In this document: piece after piece, positions 1-6,963 of the stretch | How the letters are laid out: each line of letters opens with the position of its first letter | Position numbering within the stretch: position 1 is the stretch's first letter | NCBI GenBank assembly: GCA_947584825.1 | Contig: CANPWR010000016.1 | Span: forward strand, 1 to 18,787 | Direction: 5' to 3' | From: an uncultured Clostridia bacterium | GTDB taxonomy: Bacteria; Bacillota; Clostridia; Oscillospirales; Ruminococcaceae | Length of the DNA stretch: 18,787 nt | Made by a program: the position numbers and the translations under genes | Notes under the pieces: model-generated | Told to the model about the DNA's origin: nothing | Database searches by the model: none | What the model saw: the letters and a program-made list of their open reading frames with translations, nothing else

Positions 1-683
1 TTGAATTTAAATTTTAATTCTTTACCCCTTCCCTTAAAATGACTTTCTGTTATATTGTCCCATATGAAAACTGTATTTGGATAATGAAAATGTAAAAATT
101 TACTGCAAAAAGAAAGTGCATTTGTTTCATCTTCCTGCCATAAGTTTTCTATATTTATTTTGGATAAATCTTTTAATTTGTTATTTATATAATCTTTAAT
201 ATCGTTTTTATCAATTAAAAATCTTGTCTCCTTTAGTAACTCGTTAAACTTTAAAACTACATTAATTGATTCCTTTAAAGTTTCTTTATCTGAATCGGAA
301 ATTAATTTATCTTCGTCAAAATTATATTTACAATTTAATTTCTCTAACGCATTTATAAAGTCATTATCATACTTTATTTTTTTCAATAATTCATTTGCTA
401 ATAGGTCAAAATATGTATCAAGACCATCTCCACTACTGCTTAGTATAAGTTTTTCATGATTATTTTTGTTTTTTTCTATCCTATAATTCCTGCGTTCAGG
501 TGATGCGGAATAAGAACGACCTATAAGCCACATTTGTCCAGCTAAAGCTTCCTTTGCTGAATATTCATAATTGTTCCATAAAAAACTCTTTTCGTTAATA
601 ATTTCCCCTAAAGGCATATTTTTACATAAATCGTAAAGAATATCATTACCTAAACCATATTTTTTATCGATCGTAAATCCCAT
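1..683 (-). CDS. Conserved hypothetical protein, C-terminus cut by window edge
   Basis: The reading frame is open from an ATG at 683–681 to the left edge, giving 227 residues with the C-terminus missing. An in-frame TGA lies just upstream of the ATG (692–690), so this is the first possible ATG. The protein is soluble-looking, lysine- and asparagine-rich, with no signal peptide or membrane segment. Two blocks look conserved rather than random: GQMWLIGRSYSASPERR at residues 49–65, and SFCSKFLHFHYPNTVFIWDN at 191–210. I recall similar blocks from unnamed hypothetical proteins, but I cannot assign a function. Codon use is strongly AT-biased compared with its neighbours, which may indicate recent acquisition. 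The ribosome binding site is weak (AAAGAG about 10 nt upstream). It lies 80 bp downstream of the end of the YdbT-like gene on the same strand, and a strong promoter in that gap suggests separate transcription. Confidence 0.8.
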   Translation of the reverse strand, partial: MGFTIDKKYGLGNDILYDLCKNMPLGEIINEKSFLWNNYEYSAKEALAGQMWLIGRSYSASPERRNYRIEKNKNNHEKLILSSSGDGLDTYFDLLANELLKKIKYDNDFINALEKLNCKYNFDEDKLISDSDKETLKESINVVLKFNELLKETRFLIDKNDIKDYINNKLKDLSKINIENLWQEDETNALSFCSKFLHFHYPNTVFIWDNITESHFKGRGKELKFKF

Positions 684-716
684 TTGATTTCACTCTTTCT
701 GCAATATTTTGTAAAT

Positions 717-745
717 AATATAACATACTAGGATAAATTAGTCAA
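717..745 (-). promoter_or_regulatory. Sigma-A-type promoter of the left-edge gene
   Basis: On the minus strand TTGACT (745–740) and TATATT (722–717) are separated by exactly 17 nt. A TG one base before the -10 box makes it an extended -10 promoter. Each hexamer matches consensus at five of six bases. It sits about 35 nt upstream of the ATG at 683, in the gap after the YdbT-like gene. Confidence 0.72.
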
Positions 746-763
746 TATTTGTCGTATGATTTT

Positions 764-2233
764 TTAAACTTCCATATGGTAACCTTGATTTTCAAGCATG
801 GTTTGAGCTTGCTTTAAGGGAAAATTTTTGACCTTATGACATTTAACTTTTTCTGAATATGTGTAAATCCTCAGACTGCAATTCTTGCTCCATTTTTGAA
901 TTATAGTTTGGTAGTAGTCAATTCTTGTGATTTGATCAATTGGTATCGTTACTTTGTGAAATTGATAAAGCTTGCAGTAATTTAGTACAGCATAACCCTC
1001 ATTAAATCCTACTCCGGTTGTGAAAATAGATGCAAATTTTACAACGAACAGCCAAAACACCGGAATTTCTGCAATAAACGCAACAAATCTAATAATCACC
1101 AGCCATTCAGGAAATATTCGCCACAGAATGTAAGCTAAAATAGGAATACTTAATCCCAACAGGAACGGAGGAGTAGTAAACCCTATGAAGTCTCTGAATC
1201 TGCTTTTTAGCTTGTTGTGTGGGGTTATGTGATCCGGCATAAGGATTTTAAGCGAGTTGTGAACTTCTCTGTTAGTCGTAACAGGGAGAAGAACCGCTAT
1301 CTGACGTTTTCCCTTACCATATCCAGCACAGTCTATGTTGACTGAGCATATCTGAAACATTCTCATAAAAAAGTTTTGACGTAAATCTACGGAATATATT
1401 TTATTCCGCATGATAACGCTTTCTCTGTTAGTAATGAATCCCGATTTTATAATAATGCTTTCGCCTTGCCTTACCGTTGTAAAGTTCCAGTGCCTTAGAA
1501 GATTAACAGCAAACGAATAAAGCCAGCCTATAACAATAACAGATGCCGCAGCAACTGCTATAGGAGGCAGATTTATCGTAAGGAAGTTCTGTATTCTGTC
1601 ATTGACGATAGTGAGGTACTTCTGTTCAAGCTGTCTACCGATAATACGGCTCACCTGTATCATCAAAGTAGAGAGAAGAATAACTCCTGAAAGCGTTGAT
1701 GAAAACAGAAAAGAAAAAATGATCAAATGAACTTTTTTTGGGGTGTAACTGTATTTCACCTTGCCTATATTCTTTTCTTTTAGTATATTGGTAAGATGTT
1801 TAAAATCAGATTTTTTTAAAGTTAGAGTTAAATCGTGACCTCTCATAAAATCAGCATTAGTGTCTATACACACTTTATAACAACCAAAAAAACGGTAAAA
1901 AGGTCCCTGACTGCAGGTAACAGAGCATATATTGTTATAATTGAACTTCGATTTAATAAGACCGAAATATCCCGTACCTGTTTTGATAGAGTCTGTATCA
2001 ATTGAAAAGGTTATAAAAAACCATCTTAAAAACGCAAATCCCAAAATCAGGGAAATGATTAAAATATCAAGCCAGTCGCCCCTAAACCATTCAGCAACGT
2101 CAAAGCTCAACCTGTATAGCTTTCTTGCCAGCGGGATAAGTAAAAGCCAGAAACCGCTTGTTGTATATGTGAAAATCTTTATTGGATGCTGTCTTGATTT
2201 AAATAAATATGAAAAAAGATGATTTTCAAGCAT
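764..2233 (-). CDS. ydbT: Membrane protein with PH-like (bPH2/DUF304) domains, YdbT-type
   Basis: The 489-residue protein alternates membrane segments with three soluble blocks that look like bacterial PH domains. Hydrophobic segments are at about 21–38, 56–76, 168–192, 222–244, 351–373 and 378–404. The soluble blocks are at about 77–165, 245–320 and 405–480. The central block carries the pattern VRQGESIIIKSGFITNRE followed by IYSVDLRQNFFMRMF, typical of the YdbS/YdbT family, where a loaded beta strand precedes a helix at the membrane. The length is close to B. subtilis YdbT (about 490 residues), and the smaller partner lies 41 bp upstream on the same strand, as in the B. subtilis ydbS–ydbT pair. 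That pair is in the SigW envelope-stress regulon and has been linked to bacteriocin (amylocyclicin) resistance; whether this copy does the same is inference. The ATG at 2233 is preceded by GGGGAGAA. Confidence 0.83.
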   Translation of the reverse strand: MLENHLFSYLFKSRQHPIKIFTYTTSGFWLLLIPLARKLYRLSFDVAEWFRGDWLDILIISLILGFAFLRWFFITFSIDTDSIKTGTGYFGLIKSKFNYNNICSVTCSQGPFYRFFGCYKVCIDTNADFMRGHDLTLTLKKSDFKHLTNILKEKNIGKVKYSYTPKKVHLIIFSFLFSSTLSGVILLSTLMIQVSRIIGRQLEQKYLTIVNDRIQNFLTINLPPIAVAAASVIVIGWLYSFAVNLLRHWNFTTVRQGESIIIKSGFITNRESVIMRNKIYSVDLRQNFFMRMFQICSVNIDCAGYGKGKRQIAVLLPVTTNREVHNSLKILMPDHITPHNKLKSRFRDFIGFTTPPFLLGLSIPILAYILWRIFPEWLVIIRFVAFIAEIPVFWLFVVKFASIFTTGVGFNEGYAVLNYCKLYQFHKVTIPIDQITRIDYYQTIIQKWSKNCSLRIYTYSEKVKCHKVKNFPLKQAQTMLENQGYHMEV

Positions 2234-2274
2234 TTTCTCCCCGCCTTTCCTTTTAATTTAAGATTGTTTTTTCG

Positions 2275-2718
2275 TTAATTATTATTACTTGCAATTTCAT
2301 CAAGGTGAGATGAAAGCTCCATTGCTTCGTCACGGGTTAAAAAGCAAAATATCATTCTTCCGCCCCATGAGTTTACAATTACAAAGTTTAGTGCGGTCAA
2401 CTTTGAAAACGGTGTGATTATTGTAGAGATGTATTGTATAGAACGTATTTTCATATATTGTTTTGAAAAGAATATCATACCTGTTTTTTTCCTGATGTCT
2501 GAGTCATAGACGTTATATACCGTATGCTTAAAATAAATGGGGAAGAAAAAAACTCCGTATAAAATAGCTGCTCCCCAGCATACGCAGATTATAATCCACA
2601 TAATAATATTATGGTTATTAAAAAATATATAACTCAATACTGTAACAGCTACAGACAAAACTAAGATAATAAATCTTATTGAATTTAAAGCTTTTTTAGC
2701 CGGGACATATCTTTTCAT
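2275..2718 (-). CDS. ydbS: Small membrane PH-domain protein, YdbS-type
   Basis: The 147-residue protein has a basic N-terminus, two hydrophobic segments (about 14–33 and 38–60) and one C-terminal PH-like domain of about 80 residues. That domain contains the family pattern of a short KKTG turn, a QYMKIRSIQYI strand-helix element and a late aromatic strand. Size, topology and position directly upstream of the 489-residue partner match YdbS of Bacillus (about 159 residues). The two proteins probably form one membrane complex, co-transcribed with a 41-bp gap. The ATG at 2718 is the only reasonable start: there is an in-frame TAA 18 nt upstream and no later start before the first membrane segment. 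Its ribosome binding site is unusually placed (see the leader feature at 2716–2753). Function is not known from the sequence; envelope-stress defence is inference from the Bacillus pair. Confidence 0.82.
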   Translation of the reverse strand: MKRYVPAKKALNSIRFIILVLSVAVTVLSYIFFNNHNIIMWIIICVCWGAAILYGVFFFPIYFKHTVYNVYDSDIRKKTGMIFFSKQYMKIRSIQYISTIITPFSKLTALNFVIVNSWGGRMIFCFLTRDEAMELSSHLDEIASNNN

Positions 2719-2753
2719 AGTATGACTATGCTCTTTTTAAGAGCATTCCTCCT
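2716..2753 (-). promoter_or_regulatory. ydbS leader: distant AGGAGG bridged by a hairpin
   Basis: Reading the minus strand, a perfect AGGAGG (2753–2748) is followed by one A and then a perfect 8-bp inverted repeat (ATGCTCTT at 2746–2739, 3-nt loop, AAGAGCAT at 2735–2728). Nine more bases follow before the ATG at 2718–2716. The linear spacing from AGGAGG to the start codon is 29 nt, too long for normal initiation, but folding the 19-nt hairpin reduces it to 10 nt. Structure-bridged ribosome binding sites are known, for example phage T4 gene 38. The hairpin also contains a mini reading frame (ATG at 2746, six codons, TAG), but its ATG sits only one base from AGGAGG. The arrangement is seen in the sequence; its role is inferred. 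Confidence 0.5.
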
Positions 2754-2768
2754 ATTTGAAGTTTTAAT

Positions 2769-2795
2769 TTTATAACAGCACATTGCTAATCACAA
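2769..2795 (-). promoter_or_regulatory. Possible promoter of ydbS-ydbT
   Basis: On the minus strand an extended -10 (TGT then TATAAA, 2777–2769) follows TTGTGA (2795–2790) with a short 15-nt spacer. The position is right for the ydbS leader. The -35 match is only moderate, so this is a weak call. No clear SigW-type element (TGAAAC then CGTA) was seen. Confidence 0.3.
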
Positions 2796-2843
2796 TACAA
2801 AGCACATATCTTTTTAAAAGTTCTAATAATCGGGAGTGAGCTT

Positions 2844-4202
2844 GTGAATTATATTATAGATATAAATGAAAAAATAAATTCCTTTGTATGGGGACCTTTT
2901 ACGCTTAGTGCATTTTTATTTGTCGGTATTTATTTTACGCTGAGATTAAAGGGTATTCAGTTTAAAAATATAAAATTAATCACAAAGAAAACTTTATTGT
3001 CGCTTTTTAAAAAACAAACAAGAACATCTGTCAGTAAACATAGTCTTTCTCAGCTTGGAAGTCTCTCGACAGCGCTTGCCGCAACAATAGGTACAGGAAG
3101 TATTGTCGGTGTTGCAACTGCCCTGGCTATCGGAGGAAGCGGCTCTATCTTCTGGATGTGGGTATGTGCGTTTTTGGGGATGGGAACAGCCTATGCTGAA
3201 AATGTTCTCGGAATTTTGTATCGAACAAGGGATAATAACGGCAGAATAACCGGCGGTGCATATTCATACATAGAAAAGGGAATGAAAGCAAAACCGCTGG
3301 CAAAATTATTTGCTTTGTTTTGCGTACTTGCCTCATTTGGAATGGGGAATATGGCGCAAGGTAACTCTATTTCTGCGTCGCTTTCTCAAAGCTTTCATAT
3401 ACCCAAGATTCTTTGCGGCACTGTGTTGTTTGCATTTATTTTAATTGTAATGCTAGGCGGAGCAACGCGTACACAAAGCGTATGCGAGCTTATAGTTCCG
3501 TTTATGACTGTCTTCTTTTTAGTGGGCTCGGTTATAATTTTATTTATCAAACATGACAGACTTTTACCTGAATTCCTATCCATTTTTAAAAATGCTTTCT
3601 GTTTTAGATCCGCAGCCGGCGGAATAGCTGGAATAGGAATAAAAAAAGCAGTCTCTATCGGCATACGCCGTGGCGTATTCTCAAATGAAGCAGGTCTTGG
3701 CACAACGGTGAGCGTTCACTCATCGTCAAATATCAAACAACCTGTTGAACAGGGCTTCTGGGGGATATTTGAAGTCTTTATTGACACTATAGTAGTTTGC
3801 ACAATAACAGCTCTTGTAATACTAGTCAGCGGAACTCCTTTAATCAAAGACGAGGGCGCTGAAATAGTAGTTAAAGCGTTTGAAAGCGGATTTGGAAGTT
3901 TTGGGGGATACTTTGTTTCTGTTTCAATAGTGCTGTTTGCGCTGGCCACATTGATAGGCTGGTCGTTTATCGGTGAAAATGCGTTTTGCTATTTGTTTCC
4001 CCGGGCAAAAAACAGAATTTACAAAATAATTTTCTGCATATTTGTCTATCTGGGAGCAGTATCAAGTCTTGAATTTGTTTGGGAAATATCAGATACCTTC
4101 AACGGTCTTATGGCGATACCGAATCTGATTGCTTTGATTGTTTTGTCTAAAGAAGTGATAAACGAAACAAACAGGTATTTTGACAGGCAAAACTCCGCTT
4201 AA
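2844..4202 (+). CDS. Alanine/glycine:cation symporter (AGCS family)
   Basis: This is a 452-residue polytopic membrane protein of the AGCS (sodium:alanine symporter) family, which imports small neutral amino acids with Na+ or H+. Family signatures are present: the glycine-rich block STALAATIGTGSIVGVATAL at 75–94, the SIFWMWVCAFLGMGTAYAE segment at 101–119, and RRGVFSNEAGLGT at 275–287, which is the most conserved AGCS element. Length and the roughly ten hydrophobic segments fit the family. Translation starts at GTG (2844), five bases after GGGAGTGA; no ATG gives a full N-terminus. It is divergent from ydbS, and its stop codon overlaps the U32 gene on the other strand by 4 bp. A possible promoter is TTGCTA at 2783 with TATCTT at 2807 (18-nt spacer), but this is weak. 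Substrate (alanine, glycine or another small amino acid) cannot be told from sequence. Confidence 0.93.
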   Translation: MNYIIDINEKINSFVWGPFTLSAFLFVGIYFTLRLKGIQFKNIKLITKKTLLSLFKKQTRTSVSKHSLSQLGSLSTALAATIGTGSIVGVATALAIGGSGSIFWMWVCAFLGMGTAYAENVLGILYRTRDNNGRITGGAYSYIEKGMKAKPLAKLFALFCVLASFGMGNMAQGNSISASLSQSFHIPKILCGTVLFAFILIVMLGGATRTQSVCELIVPFMTVFFLVGSVIILFIKHDRLLPEFLSIFKNAFCFRSAAGGIAGIGIKKAVSIGIRRGVFSNEAGLGTTVSVHSSSNIKQPVEQGFWGIFEVFIDTIVVCTITALVILVSGTPLIKDEGAEIVVKAFESGFGSFGGYFVSVSIVLFALATLIGWSFIGENAFCYLFPRAKNRIYKIIFCIFVYLGAVSSLEFVWEISDTFNGLMAIPNLIALIVLSKEVINETNRYFDRQNSA

Positions 4203-6268
4203 ATTATCCCTCTGAAATAAAGACCTTTGGTAAACTTGCCGCTGCAGGGAGAATTATCCCTATATACTTTTATTATATCGTTTATTTTATCGCTTGTTTC
4301 ATCATCAAAGTAAAGAGTGTGGAATGATATATTCTTAAATTCATTCATCTTGTCAGAAAGACAAAGAATATCGGAATTCAACAGCTCATAATACCCGTAA
4401 TTTTTATTGCAGCGAACCTTAAACCTGCGTCCGGTACGGTCGGTTAGATAACCTTTACAGCCATTACAGCCTACTGAAGATTTTATCGGACAGTTTACAC
4501 TCAGCATAAGCGGAAGTCTGCCGTAAGATATTATGCCAAATCCCAGTGGAGCTTTCAAACGGTTTATCTCATTTGCTTTAAGCTCAAAGGAAATTACAGC
4601 GTCTGTAACATTATATTCTGCCAAAGCATCTAAAGCAAGTGAATTTGTTATGTTAAGTCCGAATCCTGTGTGGATTTCAAGGTTTAAACTGTTCAGAATT
4701 CTCAAATGTGCAAGATTAGTTGCTTCATACTTCAAAAAGCCTTTTTCTTTTAAACTCTTTATTTCACCTATGACTTTTTGCTCGTTATGCATATATCTGG
4801 GAAGTGATATGCATATTTTATCTTTAAGTCTGACGTCCAATTTGTGTGGTAAATCGGTCATCTCTTGAATTGGTACTGTGACAAGCTCTATGCTTGATAA
4901 ATCAATTTCATTTATATTATTAATTTTGTTTAAAGCAATTCTGATTGCCGGCTTTTTAATAACATCGACCGGTGCTGAGTTTAAGTCGGAAATTATTTTT
5001 TCTGCCTCTTTTTTATTGAAAGATATTAGATTTGTGTTCTTTTTACAAATAGCTTTATCAATTTCCGAAACCGCATCTCTTCTCATCTTGTTAAGCACTG
5101 ATGCAGCAACCATAACATCGTTTCCTATACTGCAGCTTAATTCGCCTAGCTCGTATTGACTTCCACCGAGCTTTGAAAGCTGTTTTGAAACGTAATTTTC
5201 ATCTATAGTACGATTTATTGCTTTTTGAGGCTGTTCACCTGTTATTACTATCTTGCAGCCGTTGGCTCGTGCCAAAAGAGTTATCGGTTTGTCAAGATGA
5301 ATATTAATATCAAAATCAATTTTATAGTTCTTTTTTTCATCTTTATACAAACTGTGTATAGCGGGCAGTACATCATTTGCGGCTATAACGTCCTCTTTTT
5401 GTCTTATCCCGAACATATTTTTCCCAAGCTTATCTGTGTAATAACCATCAGTGAAACCGCTTCGTGAAAAAACAGACTTCAAAAGTTCCATATTCTGCGG
5501 TATGCCCTCTAATGCCTTTTTGCACTCATATACTGTTGCCGCCGTATATTCAGGACGTTTCATTCTGCCCTCGATTTTGAAGGACGAAATGCCTATCTCT
5601 TTGAGCTCCTGCAAATGTCTTATATATGACATATCTTTCAGAGACAATACATAGCTGTCCTTGTTTTTGTCGGCTGAAAAGGGAAGTCTGCACGCTCCTG
5701 CACAAAGACCGCGATTTGCACTGCGTGAGCCTATCATTGCACTTAGAAAACATTGTCCTGATACCGACATACATAACGCTCCGTGAACAAATGATTCTAT
5801 TTCAATATCAAGCTTGCAAAGCTTTGTTAAGATTTCTTTTGAAACCTCTCTGGACACGACAACACGGGAAAACCCCAGTTCACGTACAAAAAGCACGCCG
5901 TTTTCTGTATGCAGAGTCATTTGAGTTGACGCATGGACAGGCATCTGCGGACAAACCTTTTTAACCAGCTTTATAAGACACAAGTCCTGAGTGATAAGAC
6001 CGTCTATTCCAACATTGCAGGCAAATTCCAGCTCGTACAAAAGCTCTCTTAACTGATAATCCAATATAACCGTATTTATTGCCTGATAAATCTTAACTCC
6101 GTGCCTGTGACACTCTGATACAGCTTCTTTTAGTTCTTCTCTGTCAAAGTTCTTGGCATTTTGTCTTGCAGAGAAAGCCTTAGAACCGACATAAACTGCG
6201 TCTGCGCCGACACGAACAGCGGCAATAAGTGACTCATAGCTGCCGCAGGGGGCAAGTATTTCTGCCAT
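4199..6268 (-). CDS. U32-family protein with DUF3656, RlhA-type rRNA hydroxylation factor
   Basis: The protein is 689 residues from the chosen ATG at 6268. The N-terminus (MAEILAPCGSYESLIAAVR) is the classic U32 start. The first module is a TIM-barrel-like U32 domain to about residue 280, with HASTQMT at 112–118, four cysteines at 166, 173, 189 and 193 within the SxNRGxCxxxCR signature, and FKIEGRMKRPEY near 230–241. A DUF3656 region follows (about 314–403). A C-terminal U32-like module contains YGRLPLM and a second cysteine set at 593, 601, 604 and 620. E. coli RlhA, needed for 5-hydroxylation of 23S rRNA C2501, has a similar length and layout. The old label 'collagenase/peptidase' has weak support for this subfamily. 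GGTGATC four bases upstream favours 6268 over longer in-frame starts at 6280 or 6349, which would crowd or overlap zapA. It lies 31 bp after zapA, so the two are probably an operon. Confidence 0.88.
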   Translation of the reverse strand: MAEILAPCGSYESLIAAVRVGADAVYVGSKAFSARQNAKNFDREELKEAVSECHRHGVKIYQAINTVILDYQLRELLYELEFACNVGIDGLITQDLCLIKLVKKVCPQMPVHASTQMTLHTENGVLFVRELGFSRVVVSREVSKEILTKLCKLDIEIESFVHGALCMSVSGQCFLSAMIGSRSANRGLCAGACRLPFSADKNKDSYVLSLKDMSYIRHLQELKEIGISSFKIEGRMKRPEYTAATVYECKKALEGIPQNMELLKSVFSRSGFTDGYYTDKLGKNMFGIRQKEDVIAANDVLPAIHSLYKDEKKNYKIDFDINIHLDKPITLLARANGCKIVITGEQPQKAINRTIDENYVSKQLSKLGGSQYELGELSCSIGNDVMVAASVLNKMRRDAVSEIDKAICKKNTNLISFNKKEAEKIISDLNSAPVDVIKKPAIRIALNKINNINEIDLSSIELVTVPIQEMTDLPHKLDVRLKDKICISLPRYMHNEQKVIGEIKSLKEKGFLKYEATNLAHLRILNSLNLEIHTGFGLNITNSLALDALAEYNVTDAVISFELKANEINRLKAPLGFGIISYGRLPLMLSVNCPIKSSVGCNGCKGYLTDRTGRRFKVRCNKNYGYYELLNSDILCLSDKMNEFKNISFHTLYFDDETSDKINDIIKVYRDNSPCSGKFTKGLYFRGII

Positions 6269-6299
6269 TTCGATCACCATTCCGGAATGAAGTTTTTTA

Positions 6300-6809
6300 C
6301 TATTTATCTTTGTTAAAGAATGATGTTTGTCCATTTTTGGTCGGAACAAAGGTTGTTTTATCGCCTTTAGGCTCGTTTACGTTTTTGGTATATCTGTCAT
6401 AATCGGGATTGGATTTCTGCTTAATCCCTTGACGGGAAAATCCCTGACGATTTAATAATCTGTTTGCTTCGCTAAGCTCATCTTCAAGCTTTGCGATTTT
6501 AGCGGTTAGCTTTGAAATCTCCTCATTAGCGGCTCTTAGCTTTTCCGCAGACTTCGCTGCATCATCAACGCAATCCTTGATCTGACCTCTTATTTTATCT
6601 ATATCAATATCGGTTTTAATAGATCTGTCAAGACAGTCAAGTGCAACTAACACCGCACCGTCAACAGGCGTCATCTGAGATGTTCCCCGTACAACGTCAG
6701 AAAGCTTTTTGTTTAGAGTTTCGGCTAATCCTTTGGTGTATTCTTCTGTTTCTTCAGTCTGTATGCTGTATTCCTTATTGAAAATTTTGATTTTATACAC
6801 ATTTGCCAT
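6300..6809 (-). CDS. zapA: Cell division protein ZapA
   Basis: The 169-residue protein has the ZapA N-terminal domain (residues 1–75: MANVYKIKIFNKEYSIQ, then an alpha-helical segment with VDGAVLVALDCLDR). A heptad-rich coiled coil follows at about 83–122. The C-terminal tail (123–169) is polar, Lys/Asn/Gln-rich and probably disordered. ZapA binds FtsZ and bundles filaments at the division ring as a dimer or tetramer held by the coiled coil. The tail makes it longer than minimal ZapA proteins (roughly 85–110 residues), which is common in Clostridia. The start is clear: AGGAGAGG lies 7 bases before the ATG at 6809. The zapA–U32 neighbourhood recurs in Clostridia and supports the call. Confidence 0.9.
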   Translation of the reverse strand: MANVYKIKIFNKEYSIQTEETEEYTKGLAETLNKKLSDVVRGTSQMTPVDGAVLVALDCLDRSIKTDIDIDKIRGQIKDCVDDAAKSAEKLRAANEEISKLTAKIAKLEDELSEANRLLNRQGFSRQGIKQKSNPDYDRYTKNVNEPKGDKTTFVPTKNGQTSFFNKDK

Positions 6810-6853
6810 TTAAAATCCTCTCCTATTAAAAACCTGTGTTTTATATTCACATT

Positions 6854-6882
6854 ATTATACTATAAATTACCCAAAAACGCAA
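6854..6882 (-). promoter_or_regulatory. Probable promoter of zapA-U32 operon
   Basis: On the minus strand a perfect TATAAT (6859–6854) lies 17 nt after TTGCGT (6882–6877), 45 nt upstream of the zapA start. The -35 matches consensus only in the first three bases. It lies directly after the terminator of the zinc-ribbon gene, which fits a new transcription unit. Confidence 0.55.
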
Positions 6883-6884
6883 GC

Positions 6885-6921
6885 AAAAAAACAGACCCTC
6901 AAAACCTTGAGCGTCTGTTTT
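6885..6921 (-). terminator. Rho-independent terminator after the zinc-ribbon gene
   Basis: On the minus strand AAAACAGAC (6921–6913) pairs with GTCTGTTTT (6896–6888), and CTCAA pairs with TTGAG inside, broken by one C/C-type mismatch, with a 4-nt loop. The right arm runs into an uninterrupted T tract (6891–6885). It ends the unit that includes the gene at 6964–7914, 42 bp after its stop codon. Confidence 0.83.
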
Positions 6922-6963
6922 GATTAATTACTATATCTATGGATTTGTTCTTGTTTGAACGAC

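Noticed and set aside
2726..2746. Six-codon leader peptide gene (MLLKRA) before ydbS
   Set aside because: Its ATG is one base from the AGGAGG, too close for efficient initiation, and it lies within the hairpin stem; the hairpin-bridge reading explains the layout better.
6269..6349. Longer start for the U32 protein, at 6349 or 6280
   Set aside because: The extra residues have no family resemblance, the 6349 start overlaps the end of zapA by 50 bp, and the ATG at 6268 has GGTGATC at proper spacing and the canonical U32 N-terminus.
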